64,000 nucleotides of DNA from an uncultured SAR86 cluster bacterium (lineage in GTDB: Bacteria; Pseudomonadota; Gammaproteobacteria; Magnimaribacterales; AG-339-G14): positions 94,993 through 158,992 of the forward strand of contig CACPMT010000001.1 in NCBI GenBank assembly GCA_902635045.1, in the 5' to 3' direction. Position 1 is the stretch's first letter. Every line of letters starts with the position of its first letter. This document shows positions 44,497 through 55,300 of the stretch, in pieces. Both the position numbers and the translations under genes were made by a program. The notes under the pieces are model-generated. The model saw nothing but the letters and a program-made list of their open reading frames with translations, made no database searches and had not been told where the DNA came from.

Positions 44497-44952
44497 TTAA
44501 GATGAATATTCTTCATTAAGACCCTTTAAATCTTCAAAATTCATAGCTTGAAGAACTTCTAAGTTTTCATCCAAAATCTCATAAATTGGATCTGTAGATG
44601 AATAAGGCCTCAAACTGAAATAAACGACAACATCTTCATCGCCACCGCCCTCAGTGTGGGCTTCACCCGGCTCACCGGCTTTAAAAACTCCTGCAGGTCT
44701 GACGTCCTTTAATTCTCCATTAGGAAGATAAGTCTTTAACTCTCCTTTTACAGTAAAAGTGCTGTAGTTAGAAGTATGTCGATGCATAAGAATCTTTTCG
44801 TTTGCTGCAAATTTAAACAACACATCAACAATTTTTGCTTTTTCATCGACATTTAAAATTGATAAAGATATGTGATCAGCTGGTTCTCCATCTGGCCCAG
44901 GTAATGGTTTCCAATCTATCTTAGATTCGTCAAAAGTATTTATGTCTAACAT
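44497..44952 (-). CDS. Cupin-domain protein (ChrR-like)
   Basis: The 151-residue protein is one cupin barrel: KILMHRHTSNYSTFTVKGEL near residues 55-75 supplies the metal-binding histidines and GEAHTEGGGDEDVVVYFSL the second motif. Similar proteins are called anti-sigma ChrR-like or acetylacetone-dioxygenase-like cupins. I chose ATG 44952 because GGAG lies six bases ahead; an in-frame TTG 13 codons upstream has no such site. The metal and substrate are unknown. Confidence 0.78.
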   Translation of the reverse strand: MLDINTFDESKIDWKPLPGPDGEPADHISLSILNVDEKAKIVDVLFKFAANEKILMHRHTSNYSTFTVKGELKTYLPNGELKDVRPAGVFKAGEPGEAHTEGGGDEDVVVYFSLRPYSSTDPIYEILDENLEVLQAMNFEDLKGLNEEYSS

Positions 44953-44996
44953 TTTATATCTCCATTTTTTTCTATTTTCAAAGGTTACCAAATTTT

Positions 44997-45341
44997 TTAA
45001 GAGTTCGTGGGATTTACAAAAAAATAAGGCTTCAAATAAAGGATTTTTCCATTATCTAGAGAAAAAAAATCCGTAATTTGTAACTTTTCTCCTGAAGAAG
45101 TCTCCCACTCAAAACTCAGAAACAAATCTTTGCCTTCTACCGCCGAATGGCCCTTTTCTATTTTTGTAATAGACTCCGAAATAGGCTTTAGAATATTTAA
45201 TACCTCTTCAATTCCAGTTATTTTGCCATAAACCGCACTATCGAAAACGACGTCAGGCGCAAAGGGAACTTTTTCAAAATTGCCATTTTTTAAAGCATCA
45301 ATATAAATGTCACCTATTTCAATAATTTCCTCTTTAGTCAT
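44997..45341 (-). CDS. SnoaL/NTF2-like small protein
   Basis: The 114-residue protein looks like a single cone-shaped NTF2/SnoaL fold: helices IIEIGDIYIDALKNGNF, then strands VVFDSAVYGKITG and LQITDFFSLDNGKILYLKPYF. Such proteins are ligand-binding or isomerase modules, often of unknown function. It lies between the cupin gene and the Cys-rich mini-ORF on the same strand. Confidence 0.7.
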   Translation of the reverse strand: MTKEEIIEIGDIYIDALKNGNFEKVPFAPDVVFDSAVYGKITGIEEVLNILKPISESITKIEKGHSAVEGKDLFLSFEWETSSGEKLQITDFFSLDNGKILYLKPYFFVNPTNS

Positions 45342-45389
45342 TTAAAAAATCTCTTTAGATAATTTAATGAAAAAAAGAGTTTGAGGTAT

Positions 45390-45443
45390 TTATTTTGTTT
45401 TTGCACAACAAGTGCATTCGCAACAATCGCAACAATCACACAT
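45390..45443 (-). CDS. Cysteine-rich 17-residue mini-ORF, metallothionein-like
   Basis: ATG at 45443 opens a 17-codon frame reading MCDCCDCCECTCCAKTK and closed by TAA. Eight of 17 residues are cysteine, in CC and CxC spacing like metal-thiolate clusters, and the tail is basic. It is too short for ordinary gene calling. A perfect extended -10 (TGGTATAAT) ends five bases before the ATG. It sits alone in the 125-base gap between the SnoaL-like and 45467 genes. Metal binding is inference from composition. It has no family I know, and chance cannot be fully excluded. Confidence 0.5.
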   Translation of the reverse strand: MCDCCDCCECTCCAKTK

Positions 45444-45448
45444 ATCTT

Positions 45449-45457
45449 ATTATACCA
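45449..45457 (-). promoter_or_regulatory. Extended -10 promoter for the Cys-rich mini-ORF
   Basis: On the minus strand, TGG directly before TATAAT gives a perfect TGnTATAAT extended -10, which does not need a good -35. Five bases separate it from the ATG, so the first transcribed base should be at or near the A of ATG 45443. Confidence 0.55.
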
Positions 45458-45466
45458 AATAATGAT

Positions 45467-45922
45467 TCATGTAACGGGCGATGAATGATGAGCCTTTATT
45501 TTTAAAGAATCATCGACATTCACCAGCAGAAATGTAAAAGCTACAATAGTAACTTCATCAAGCTCGTGAGGTTTAAATTTCAAGGCCCCCATTACAACTA
45601 TAAGCTCATTTTTTTCGATAAAATCCATTTCTATTAATGAAATTTCTTGCCAAGGTTTTAAAGCAAAGCCTTTGTCTTCATTAACGTTACCTCCGACAAA
45701 ATAAGACATGGCCAAATCTTTTTTATTCCTAAAAATAACTTCTTTTGTGAAAGTTGGTTTAAACAAGACTTTTTCAGTATCAAAAGCATAGTGGTGGGAT
45801 AAAAATTTATCTGCTTGCTTAACGTAATCGCCTTTATCAAGATATATTCTGCCAATTTCAATAACGCCATCTTTCCAGGAGTTGAGAAAATTTTTGATTT
45901 CTGTAATTTTTTCTCCACTCAT
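45467..45922 (-). CDS. NTF2-like hypothetical protein
   Basis: The 151-residue protein starts with an amphipathic helix and GVIEIGRIYLDKGDYVKQADKFL, followed by strands around VLFKPTFTKEVIFRNKKDLAMSYF. Homologues with this pattern are often mislabelled phosphoribosyl-AMP cyclohydrolase, but I see no metal site for that. An NTF2/SnoaL-like fold is likely. I chose ATG 45922; the frame also allows GTG 45937 upstream. The function is unknown. Confidence 0.65.
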   Translation of the reverse strand: MSGEKITEIKNFLNSWKDGVIEIGRIYLDKGDYVKQADKFLSHHYAFDTEKVLFKPTFTKEVIFRNKKDLAMSYFVGGNVNEDKGFALKPWQEISLIEMDFIEKNELIVVMGALKFKPHELDEVTIVAFTFLLVNVDDSLKIKAHHSSPVT

Positions 45923-45953
45923 TTTTTTAATAAGCACGTCATAAGATTCTTGC

Positions 45954-46340
45954 TTATTTGACTATAATTTGAATTTTTTCTGACATTAAAGGGGGCTTAT
46001 GCGGAATGTGGTATTTATCACCTAAGACCAATTGCAGAGAATGTTTGCCTGAAGGAAGTTCCAAGTTGGTTTCAGTTTGGCCCAATCCAAAATGCAGGTG
46101 TTGATCTGAGGATGGAATAGGCGAATTATAGTCAACTTCATCTACATTTATTAACAAATGATGATGACCGGTATTAGTTACATCAACGCCTGCAGGCGCA
46201 ACGCCCTTACCCCTTAAACCAAATTGAATGAGAAATGGTGACTTCAATACATCTCCATCTTTAATATTTATAAAATAGACTTTCTCTGAAAAAACGTTTA
46301 AAGACAGCAATAAAAAAAACGGCAAAATCGCTAATTTCAT
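45954..46340 (-). CDS. Secreted DUF4399 protein
   Basis: A signal peptide (residues 3-18) is followed by a beta-sandwich of the DUF4399 type: VYFINIKDGDVLKSPF, FGLRGKGVAPAGVD, GHHHLLINVD, DQHLHFGLGQTET and LQLVLGDKYHIPHKPP. The histidine pairs suggest a copper or other metal site, but the role is not known. It faces the MFS gene across 125 bases. A TTGTAT / 18 bases / TAAAAT promoter ends six bases before its ATG. Confidence 0.82.
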   Translation of the reverse strand: MKLAILPFFLLLSLNVFSEKVYFINIKDGDVLKSPFLIQFGLRGKGVAPAGVDVTNTGHHHLLINVDEVDYNSPIPSSDQHLHFGLGQTETNLELPSGKHSLQLVLGDKYHIPHKPPLMSEKIQIIVK

Positions 46341-46346
46341 TCTTGA

Positions 46347-46376
46347 ATTTTAGAAGTTTCTTGAGGTTACATACAA
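46347..46376 (-). promoter_or_regulatory. Putative promoter of the DUF4399 gene
   Basis: TTGTAT at 46376-46371 and TAAAAT at 46352-46347 are 18 bases apart on the minus strand. Six bases separate the -10 from ATG 46340, so the message would be leaderless or nearly so. Confidence 0.4.
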
Positions 46377-46453
46377 CTTTATTTTATTTATTTTTTTGAT
46401 AAAAAATCCATTCCTCTTTTTTTAAGTCTAGTGAAAAGGGAGAGATTTACGTT

Positions 46454-46459
46454 TATCAT
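46454..46459 (+). promoter_or_regulatory. -10-like box six bases before the MFS gene ATG
   Basis: TATCAT, five of six consensus bases, is followed by six bases and ATG 46466. A purine-rich GGGAGAG lies further upstream, too far to act as a ribosome-binding site. Confidence 0.35.
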
Positions 46460-46465
46460 AAACTT

Positions 46466-47773
46466 ATGGAAAAGACTCAAACAGAAGCAAGCATTAGAAA
46501 AGTCGCCTTGACCTCTTTATCAGGAACCAGCATCGAGTGGTATGATTTCTTTTTGTATGGTGCTGCTGCTGGGCTGGTATTTCCAAAACTTTTCTTTGGA
46601 GAAGTAGATCCAACAACAGCTCTTATCTTATCTTTCATGACATTTGCAGCAGGTTTTATAGCTAGGCCCGTGGGCGGAATTATTTTTGGCCATTTTGGTG
46701 ATCTTGTTGGTAGAAAAAAAACTTTAGTATTTGCTTTGATGTTAATGGGTGTAGCTTCAACTCTAATTGGCCTGTTGCCGACTTATGAAACTATAGGAAT
46801 AGCAGCTCCGCTTTTATTGACTTTTTTAAGATTCTGCCAAGGAATTGCAATTGGCGGTCAATGGGGTGGCGCAATGTTATTAGTTACTGAAAGTGCGCCA
46901 AGCCATAGACGAGGTTATTACGGGGCTTATGCGCAAGCAGGAGCGCCGGTCGGAGTAATTTTAGCTAACATTGCTTTTATATCTGTCAGCCTAATCACAT
47001 CAGAGGAAAATTTTCTTGCATGGGGTTGGAGAATTCCTTTCTTAATAAGTTTTGTTTTAGTAATAATTAGTATGTATATCCAATTAAGACTTGAAGATAC
47101 CAAAGCCTTTAAAGAGCTCGAAGCAGCTAAAAGTTCTCAAGACAACACCAAACAAGAAATTAAGTCTTCGCCTATACTTGAAGCTTTAAGAAGATACCCT
47201 CGAAGAATTTCTCTTGCTGCAGGAGCATTTCTTTCGATCCAGGTAACTTTTTATATTTTGGTGGCTTTCATACTGGCCTATGGTGTTGCAACTACAGACC
47301 TCTCTCGAAATGATTTACTTGCCGCAGTGCTTATTGGCTCAGCCATTATGGTGCCTCTTCAATTTTACTTCTCTCATTATTCGGACAAAAACGGTAGAAA
47401 AGGGATTTTCATGGCTGGTGCCTTACTGACAGCTTTATGGTCTTTTTTTCTTTTTCCTCTAATTGATACGGGAAATTTTTATCTGGTTATTTTGGCTGTA
47501 ACTGGAGGGTTGGCTTTTTTGGGCATGATGTATGGTCCTCAAGCAGCTTTTTTTGCTGAACTTTTTTCCACAGAAGTCAGATACTCAGGGGCATCCCTTG
47601 GCTATCAAATTGGAGCTATTTTAGGAGGCTCTTTTGCACCAACCATAGCAACCCTGCTTTGGACAAGTTACGATATTTTTTGGGTCTCTGTTTATATTGC
47701 TTTAGCTTCAGCAGCTTCATTGCTTTCGGTATATTTTCTTACAGAAACTTATAAAACGGACCTAAATAAGTAA
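46466..47773 (+). CDS. MFS transporter, metabolite:H+ symporter (MHS) type
   Basis: Twelve membrane helices in 435 residues. SGTSIEWYDFFLYG near the start, RPVGGIIFGHFGDLVGRKKTL as the loop 2-3 signature and FCQGIAIGGQWGG identify the MHS branch (KgtP, ShiA, ProP relatives). It should import an organic acid, betaine or similar solute with protons. The substrate is not predictable. It stands alone between divergent DUF4399 and convergent ceramidase-like genes. Confidence 0.88.
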   Translation: MEKTQTEASIRKVALTSLSGTSIEWYDFFLYGAAAGLVFPKLFFGEVDPTTALILSFMTFAAGFIARPVGGIIFGHFGDLVGRKKTLVFALMLMGVASTLIGLLPTYETIGIAAPLLLTFLRFCQGIAIGGQWGGAMLLVTESAPSHRRGYYGAYAQAGAPVGVILANIAFISVSLITSEENFLAWGWRIPFLISFVLVIISMYIQLRLEDTKAFKELEAAKSSQDNTKQEIKSSPILEALRRYPRRISLAAGAFLSIQVTFYILVAFILAYGVATTDLSRNDLLAAVLIGSAIMVPLQFYFSHYSDKNGRKGIFMAGALLTALWSFFLFPLIDTGNFYLVILAVTGGLAFLGMMYGPQAAFFAELFSTEVRYSGASLGYQIGAILGGSFAPTIATLLWTSYDIFWVSVYIALASAASLLSVYFLTETYKTDLNK

Positions 47774-47786
47774 TCGATCTCTACTG

Positions 47787-49301
47787 CTAATTTTTTGATT
47801 CTTCTATCAATTTAATAATGTTTTCATGAATCTCTGGTGCTGTGCTTGGGCCCAAAGAAACCACTTCACCATAGGTTTCTTCAGTCTCTCCGTAGATCCA
47901 AGGAGCCTCATTGTCCCATTCACTTTTTGGAATAATGTAACCAATAGAATCATTAGCTAAATTGACCATCAGGTTAAGTTTTTCTGAATATTGGCTTCGA
48001 AGATACGGAACTTCTTGGGGAGCCATTTCAAAATCAGCGCCTTCAGGATTTTCTATACCTCCAACAGCAATTTCTGGGTAAAGTTCTCCAGGAACGCCGG
48101 TAATAGATGCATCCCCTATTTTTATGAAAGCCGCCTCACTAAGATAACGTACAAATGGCGGCGTCAAACTAAATTTAGGATCAGTATCAATCACGCCAAG
48201 CAAAGTACCTAATGTCAGCATAAAATTCTCCAAACCTAATTCTATTTCTGTCGAGTAGACAGTTATGGATGGTTCTGGAGACTGCTCAAAATCACCTGCA
48301 TGAAAAGCTTCTATGACGCTATTTGCTAGGCTATATCCGTATGTACGTGCTTTAGTATGACTTGGTTTAGTGATCATTTTTTTCAAAACAGGATCGTAAA
48401 TTGGATCGGTTGGACCTGATGTCATCAAGCCTCCAATATTTCCTGTAAGCCATAATGTGGTTCCTCCAAGTCCGGGTCTAATTAATTGGTCGTCATAGTA
48501 AATACCTTCACTGATGCCCTTCCTTAAGTAGCCAGCTACATCAGCCGTTAATTCCAAATTTTTGTCCCATGCAAGTTCGACATGAATTCCAAAATTTATC
48601 AATGAACCAATTACTGAACCATCGGGACGACTAAATAAGATCGCTCTTATATCGTCATCTATCACAATGGGTTTTCGTTTGTCTTTAATAGGCGTGAGAG
48701 GATTTGTCGGGATTAAAGCTAAATTCATTTCAGCGGGTTCCAAATTGTCTATAGCCATTTTTAATGTGCTTATGAAATCTCTTTTAAGCTGCTCCATGTA
48801 ATTATCATCAACACCGCTTTTTAAAAAACTTGGACCCCAAAGACCTTGCGTATCTGGGCCTTCATGGTTGTGGGTTGCATGCACCATAATGTAATCTAAG
48901 CCCCATTCTTCAGGAACATCTTCACGGACGCTAAGAACAAACTTTCGCATTAGCCCAATAGTGTCAGCACTAATAATCCCTATCCGAGTCTGGCCATCGT
49001 CAATTACCACGGCTACTGCCATGAGGTCATCTTTAACTCCTTGAGCAGCCCGTTTATTTTGAAAACCCGCCATCCATACAGCATCGAATTGGTTATTGCC
49101 GTTTACATCAGTCCACTTATCAATATCTGAATCAAATTGAGCATCGTTATTTAAATCTTCCCATTCATCAATAAGATCGGGGGTAATGGAAAGCTCGGCA
49201 AATCCAACTTTAAATTCATTTGCATGAAGTTGAGCTGCCAAAACAATACTAAACATCATAAAGATGTAGAGTCTGTTTTTTAAAAAACTTAAACACATCA
49301 T
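47787..49301 (-). CDS. Secreted neutral/alkaline ceramidase-like protein
   Basis: A signal peptide (about residues 8-27) is followed by GFAELSITPD and HATHNHEGPDTQGLWGP, the zinc-site pattern of the neutral/alkaline non-lysosomal ceramidase N-terminal domain. TGVPGELYPEIAVGG and VNLANDSIGYIIP are further matches. An EF-hand-like acidic block, DLNNDAQFDSDID then DVNGNNQFD near residues 49-74, is inserted early and could bind calcium. True ceramidase activity is unproven; it may act on another amide or lipid. The gene lies 28 bases downstream of the Calx-beta autotransporter gene on the same strand. Confidence 0.82.
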   Translation of the reverse strand: MMCLSFLKNRLYIFMMFSIVLAAQLHANEFKVGFAELSITPDLIDEWEDLNNDAQFDSDIDKWTDVNGNNQFDAVWMAGFQNKRAAQGVKDDLMAVAVVIDDGQTRIGIISADTIGLMRKFVLSVREDVPEEWGLDYIMVHATHNHEGPDTQGLWGPSFLKSGVDDNYMEQLKRDFISTLKMAIDNLEPAEMNLALIPTNPLTPIKDKRKPIVIDDDIRAILFSRPDGSVIGSLINFGIHVELAWDKNLELTADVAGYLRKGISEGIYYDDQLIRPGLGGTTLWLTGNIGGLMTSGPTDPIYDPVLKKMITKPSHTKARTYGYSLANSVIEAFHAGDFEQSPEPSITVYSTEIELGLENFMLTLGTLLGVIDTDPKFSLTPPFVRYLSEAAFIKIGDASITGVPGELYPEIAVGGIENPEGADFEMAPQEVPYLRSQYSEKLNLMVNLANDSIGYIIPKSEWDNEAPWIYGETEETYGEVVSLGPSTAPEIHENIIKLIEESKN

Positions 49302-49329
49302 AAGAAAAGTATTGAAACTAATTGTTCGA

Positions 49330-52300
49330 TTAAAAATTCCCTATTAGCTCAAAAAAACAAACTTCTGATGTCGAGATATCATTTTTATCAATACCTGAGA
49401 AGTCAGATAAATAGTTAGATCTTCCTTCCCATCTACAACCAATATTAGTGTTTAAGTATCTAGAAATTTCAAGCATCAATCCTATGTCAACTTCCCAATT
49501 ATGAGCCTTCATTCCATCGTCTAGTTTTAGCTTGTAATTCGTATTCGGTCCTTCTAAGTTGTAATACATGTTTTGGCTAGAAGTTTTTGAGTAATCCAAA
49601 CCATATTCTAGCGATATATATGGCATTGCATTATATTTTGATTCTGCAAATAAATAGCTGATATCTGTTCCGATTGATGCCTTAGCATTCGATAGTGTCA
49701 GTTCATCAAAAGTTAACGCCGCCTCGCCGCCTATTTCACTATATTTATCGAACTCTGTGTACGAACCATCCATTCTAAGATAAGGAGAAATTTGCCAGTT
49801 GTTATTCTCATTGTTCAAAGAGCGAATAAACGCCAATGACCCGAATAATTGATTCGCTTCTCTTTCGCCTTTTAGAAGCTCTTGTCTATCCAATCGGTCT
49901 GAATCAAATTCTATTCTTCCAATCCCAAAAATATATTGCAATGAATTTCTTTCGTTATCAAATTTTCCATATGTTGAAATGCTATAGTTCCTGGACTCTA
50001 CATTAGAGTTATTATTTCTATCTTTTGGTTTAGTTTCACCTAGGCCCAAAGCAAAACCAAACAAATCACCGTCGTCACCTGATAGCTTATCAATTCCTAA
50101 ATGAAAAGATCTTTCGTCAAGAACTCTTTGACTAGTTTTAATCTTGCCTAAAGTAAATTCTCCAAATTCACCATCAATCCATATAGACCAATCACCAATC
50201 GCTTCCTTTAGCTCTCCTTCAGCCGTCACTGTTACAGGATCTGATACCCATTCTTTAAAGGCAGATTTTAATTGCTCTGTATTCAGAGTTGTGTTGACTT
50301 CTTCCCGATCAATATCTAAATTCGAAATTTGATTGTCAGAATCAGGATCTGCAAGGCCTTTATTTTGGTCATAACGTTGAGCTGCAATGATTGATTCATA
50401 TGAACTAGGATCGTCAAAGTCTGTTAAGCAGAAATAATTTGCATTTGGGTCTGTCCATGCTTTTAGATCATCTGTTAGTGTGTGGGTATAAACTGAATTT
50501 TTACCCAGTAGAGCATTTGAAGATTCTAAAAGAGACACAATAATTTTCCTATCTCCTGGAGTAAAACCAAATCTATCTTGCGGGATACCTTCAATCATAA
50601 TAATGGCAGATTTGAGCCCTGCCTCTATATCTAATATTCCTTCCCCGAATGAGAAGTTTTCCTTGGCTGATGAGCCAGTAATTTTAAAATCTATGGCGAT
50701 ATCTTCAGGTGCAATTTTAGATAAGTGCACTTTTATCTTCAGAGAAGAAGCAGTTTTAGGACCACTAGAATTTATTGTGCAAAACTCTACGATAGGCTCT
50801 TTAATAAAATCATCATCAAGCGGTTCTTCAATAAAGTTATTATCAAGCTCATTTGCACCGCTAGTCTTAATTGAATCAATAATATTGTTATCGAAATTAA
50901 CCCTGAAACCTTGTCGAGATGAGGTCGTCATACGTTTGGAAATTGCATTTATATTTTGATCGACCCAGCGAGTTGCAATTCGATTCATCGCTTTAGCATT
51001 ATCGATTACAGGCTGCTTCAAAGTAGGATCGGTCAATTCAATACGAGTTTTAAAATTAAACTCTGTTATATCACTAATGCCATTAAAAGAATTGCCAAAA
51101 ATATCATCAAACGCTGTATTTTCTATTAAGACGTAATATTCAGTATCGTGTTCAAGATCCGCAGGTAAATTAATCGTGATGGTCTCTGTCCCACAACCGG
51201 TCACAATCGCATTTGGAAGAGTGACTGCAAAAGATGAAGAATTATCCGCTGCTTTAATATCGATGGTGCCTGTTTCGCAATCCACAACTTTGTTAAAAGT
51301 TAAAACTATGTCGCTATTTATAGGCACACCTGTACTATCGTCTTGAGGACCGGTTTTTGTTAAGACTGGTTCTTGAAAATCATTGTCATTGATAATGACA
51401 GTGTGAACAATGTCACTGCCAAGAATTGCGTTAGTTGGGTTGGATAAAGTGATAATTATGGTTTCATCAGCTTCTTCCGTTGAGTCATCAACAATCGATG
51501 GGATAACTATTGTTCCGCTTGTTGCCCCCTCTTCTATGAGTACGCTGCCAGATGACAAAGAGTAGTCTGTACCTGACCCAGCAGTGCCCCCAGTGACTGA
51601 ATAATCAACTGCAATCTGTTGAAGAGATGCAAAAGGAATTACGACAGATAATGATCTTGATGCAACTGATTCTGAACCAGTGGAAGTCGAAGCAGAAAAT
51701 GCTACTTCCGGAATACCATCATCGTCTTTGATGGTGTAGGTATGAACACTATCGTTCCCTAGCACGGCGTTGCTTGGCCCTGATAAAGTTATGATCACCG
51801 TTTCATTTGCTTCTGCTAACTCGTCATTAACAATACCTGCGATAGTGATAGTCCCACTTGTTGCGCCAGCACTAATGGTTAAAGTGTCATTGGCTAGAGT
51901 GTAATCGGTACCCGAACCAGTCGCCGTTCCCGTGACCGCATAATTAACTGTCACGTTTTGGCTTGATGCGGCAGAAAGATAAACTGTTAGAGCAACCGAC
52001 GAGATATCCTCTGCACCACTAGAAGCAGAGTTACCAAAATCTATTGTAGGCTGACCATCATTATCTGTGATGGTATAAGTGTGCGTATCTTTACTACCTA
52101 AAGAGGCGTTAGTAGGGTTTGATAAAGTAACGATAACTGTCTCATTTAGCTCATCCACAGAATCGTCAATTATCCCGGCTATTGTAATGATTCCGCTTGT
52201 TGCGCCAGCACTAATGGTCAACTTGCCATTGGCTAGAGTGTAATCGGTACCCGAGCCTGTGGCCGTTCCCGTTACCGCATAATCAACCGTTATGCTCTGA

Positions 52301-55300
52301 CTTGACGCCGCAGACAAATCTACAGTCAAGCTTGCAGAAGAAGTTGATTCAGCCCCACTTGAACTAGAGACATTGAAATCAATTTCTGGCGCATTATCAT
52401 TGTCAGTAATCGTATAAGTATGAACACTATCGCTTCCTAAAGTTGCATTATTAGGACTTGATAAGGTCAGAATGACAGTCTCATTGTCTTCGTCAGCTGT
52501 ATCGTCAATAATATTAGAGATCGTAATGATTCCATTCGTTGCACCAGCACTGATGGTTAAGGTGTCATTAGCTAGAGTATAATCAGTACCCGAGCCAGTC
52601 GCCGTTCCTGTCACGGCATAATTAACTGTTACATCTTGTCCAGAGGCTGCAGATAAATCAACCGTGATATCTTTGGAAGATGAAGATTCGGCTCCGCTAG
52701 AGCTGGTGGCATTAAAATCAATTACTGGAGGATCGTCATTATCCGTGATGGTATAAGTATGAACGGTGTCATTGCCCAAAGTTGCATTGCCAGGACTTGA
52801 TAAAGTCACAATGACTGTTTCATCGGCTTCATCCACAGAGTCATTAACAATGCCGGCGATACTGATTGTTCCACTAGTTAAACCAGCGTCTATAGTTAAG
52901 GAACCATTGGCCAGAGTGTAATCGGTTCCCGAGCCAGTTGCCGTTCCAGTTACCACAAAATTGACCGTTGCGTCCTGTTCTGAAACTGCCGATAAATCTA
53001 CGGTCAAGTCTGCGGAGGAAACTGACTCTGCTCCGCTAGAGTTGGTGGCATTAAAATCAATTACTGGAGGATCGTCATTATCCGTAATGGTGTATGTATA
53101 TACTTCGTCACTGCCCAAAGTTGCGTTGCTGGGATTTGATAAAGTAACTATTACTGTTTCATTAGCCTCATCAATTGAATCGTCGATTATGCCTGATATA
53201 TCTATAATTCCAGTCGTTGCGCCAGCATCAATAGTTAAAGAGGAATCGGCCAGAGTATAATCAGTTCCTGAGCCAGTCGCGGTTCCTGTCACAGCATAAT
53301 TAACCGTCACATCTTTTCCAGAGGCTGCCGATAAATCTACGGTCAAACTTTCTGAAGAAACTGATTCGGCCCTGCTTGAACTAGTGGAATTAAAGTCAAC
53401 CACCGGAGGGTTGTCATTATCCGTAATAGTGTAAGTATGAACCATAATGGAGCCTGGATCAGCGTTTGACGGATTGGATAAAGTAACAATGACTGTCTCA
53501 TTTGCCTCATCTAAAGAATCATCAATTATGCTAGCAATTGTAATATTCGTTGAATTTGAATTAGGTGCAATAGTTGCCATGCCATTGGCTAAAGTGTAAT
53601 CGGTGCCCGAGCCGGTGGCCGTTCCTGTGACGACATAATCAACTGTTACGTTTTGTGCCGAGGTTGCCGATAAATTAACCGCAATGTCTTTGGAAGAAGT
53701 AGATTCAGCTCCACTTGAAGTGGCAGAGGCAAAAGATATATTTCTGTCGCCTACTGGCTCCAAAATTGTGTATGTATGAACATTGTTACTGCCCAAAGTC
53801 GCATTGTTAGGACTTGATAAAGTAAGAATAACCGTCTCTCCCCCATCAGGGGTTCCATCATTAACAATACCAGCAATTGTAATATTCGTTGATGTTGAAC
53901 CAGCTGCAATGGTTGCCATGCCGTCGGCTAAAGTGTAATCAGTGCCCGAGCCGGTGGCCGTTCCTGTCACGGCATAATTAACTGTTACGCTCTGTCCTGA
54001 GGCTTCCGATAAATTGACCGAAATATCTTTACTAGAAACAGACTCTAATCCATCAGAACTAGTTACTTCAAAAGCTACAACCGGCGCACTGTCGTTGTCA
54101 GTGATGGTGTAAGTATGAACGCTGTTGCTACCCAAAGTTGCATTGTTTGGACTGGATAGAGTAAGAATGACAGTCTCATTGGCTTCATTTAGGGAATCAT
54201 TAACAATGCTACCAATAGTAATCATTGTTGATGTTGAACCAGGTGCAATAGATGCCATGCCATTGGCTAAAGTGTAATCGGTGCCCGAGCCGGTGGCCGT
54301 TCCTGTCACAGCATAATTAACGGTTACGTTTTGACTCGATGCTGCCGAAAGATCAACCGTGATATCTGTGGAAGATGAAGATTCAGCTCCGTTTGAACTG
54401 GTGGCATTAAATTGAACTACTGGAGGATTATCATTATCCACGATGGTATAAGTGTGGGCATCGTTGCTTCCCAAGGTTGCATTAGTAGGACTCGATAATG
54501 TAACAACAACAGTCTCATTGGCTTCGTCAAGTGAATCGTTAACAATGCCAGCAATAGTAATATTCGTTGATGTTGAACCAGGTGCAATAGATGCCATGCC
54601 ATTGGCTAAAGTGTAATCGGTGCCCGAGCCGGTGGCCGTTCCTGTCACAGCATAATTAACGGTTACGCTCTGTCCTGAGGCTGCCGATAAATCTACGGTC
54701 AAGTCTACAGAGGAAACTGACTCAGCTTGGCTCGAAGTAGTAGTATTAAAGGCAACTGATGGAGGATTGTCATTATCCGTGATAGTGTAAGTATGAACGC
54801 TATTGCTACCCAAGGTCGCATTGTTAGGATTTGATAAGGTGACGACAACTGTTTCATCCGCTTCATCTAATGAGTCATTAACAATACCAGCAATTGTAAT
54901 ATTCGTTGATGTTGAACCAGGTGATATAGTTGCTATGCCGCTAGCTAAAGTATAATCGGTGCCCGAGCCAGTGGCCGTTCCTGTCACGGCATAATTGACT
55001 GTCACATTTTTTCCTGAGGCTGCTGATAAATCAACCGCGATATCTTTGGAAGATGAAGATTCGGCTCCATTCGAAGTAGTAGTGTTGAAGTCAACCACTG
55101 GAGGATTGTCGTTATCAATAATTGTATAAGTGTGAACGGTGTTATTGCCCAAAGTTGCATTGGTAGGACTTGATAAAGTGACGATCACCGTTTCATTTGG
55201 TTCGTCCACAGAGTCATTGACAATGCCGGCAATACTAATTGAGCCGCTGGTTAAACCAGCGTTTATAGTTAAAGAACCACTGGCCAGAGTGTAATCGGTA

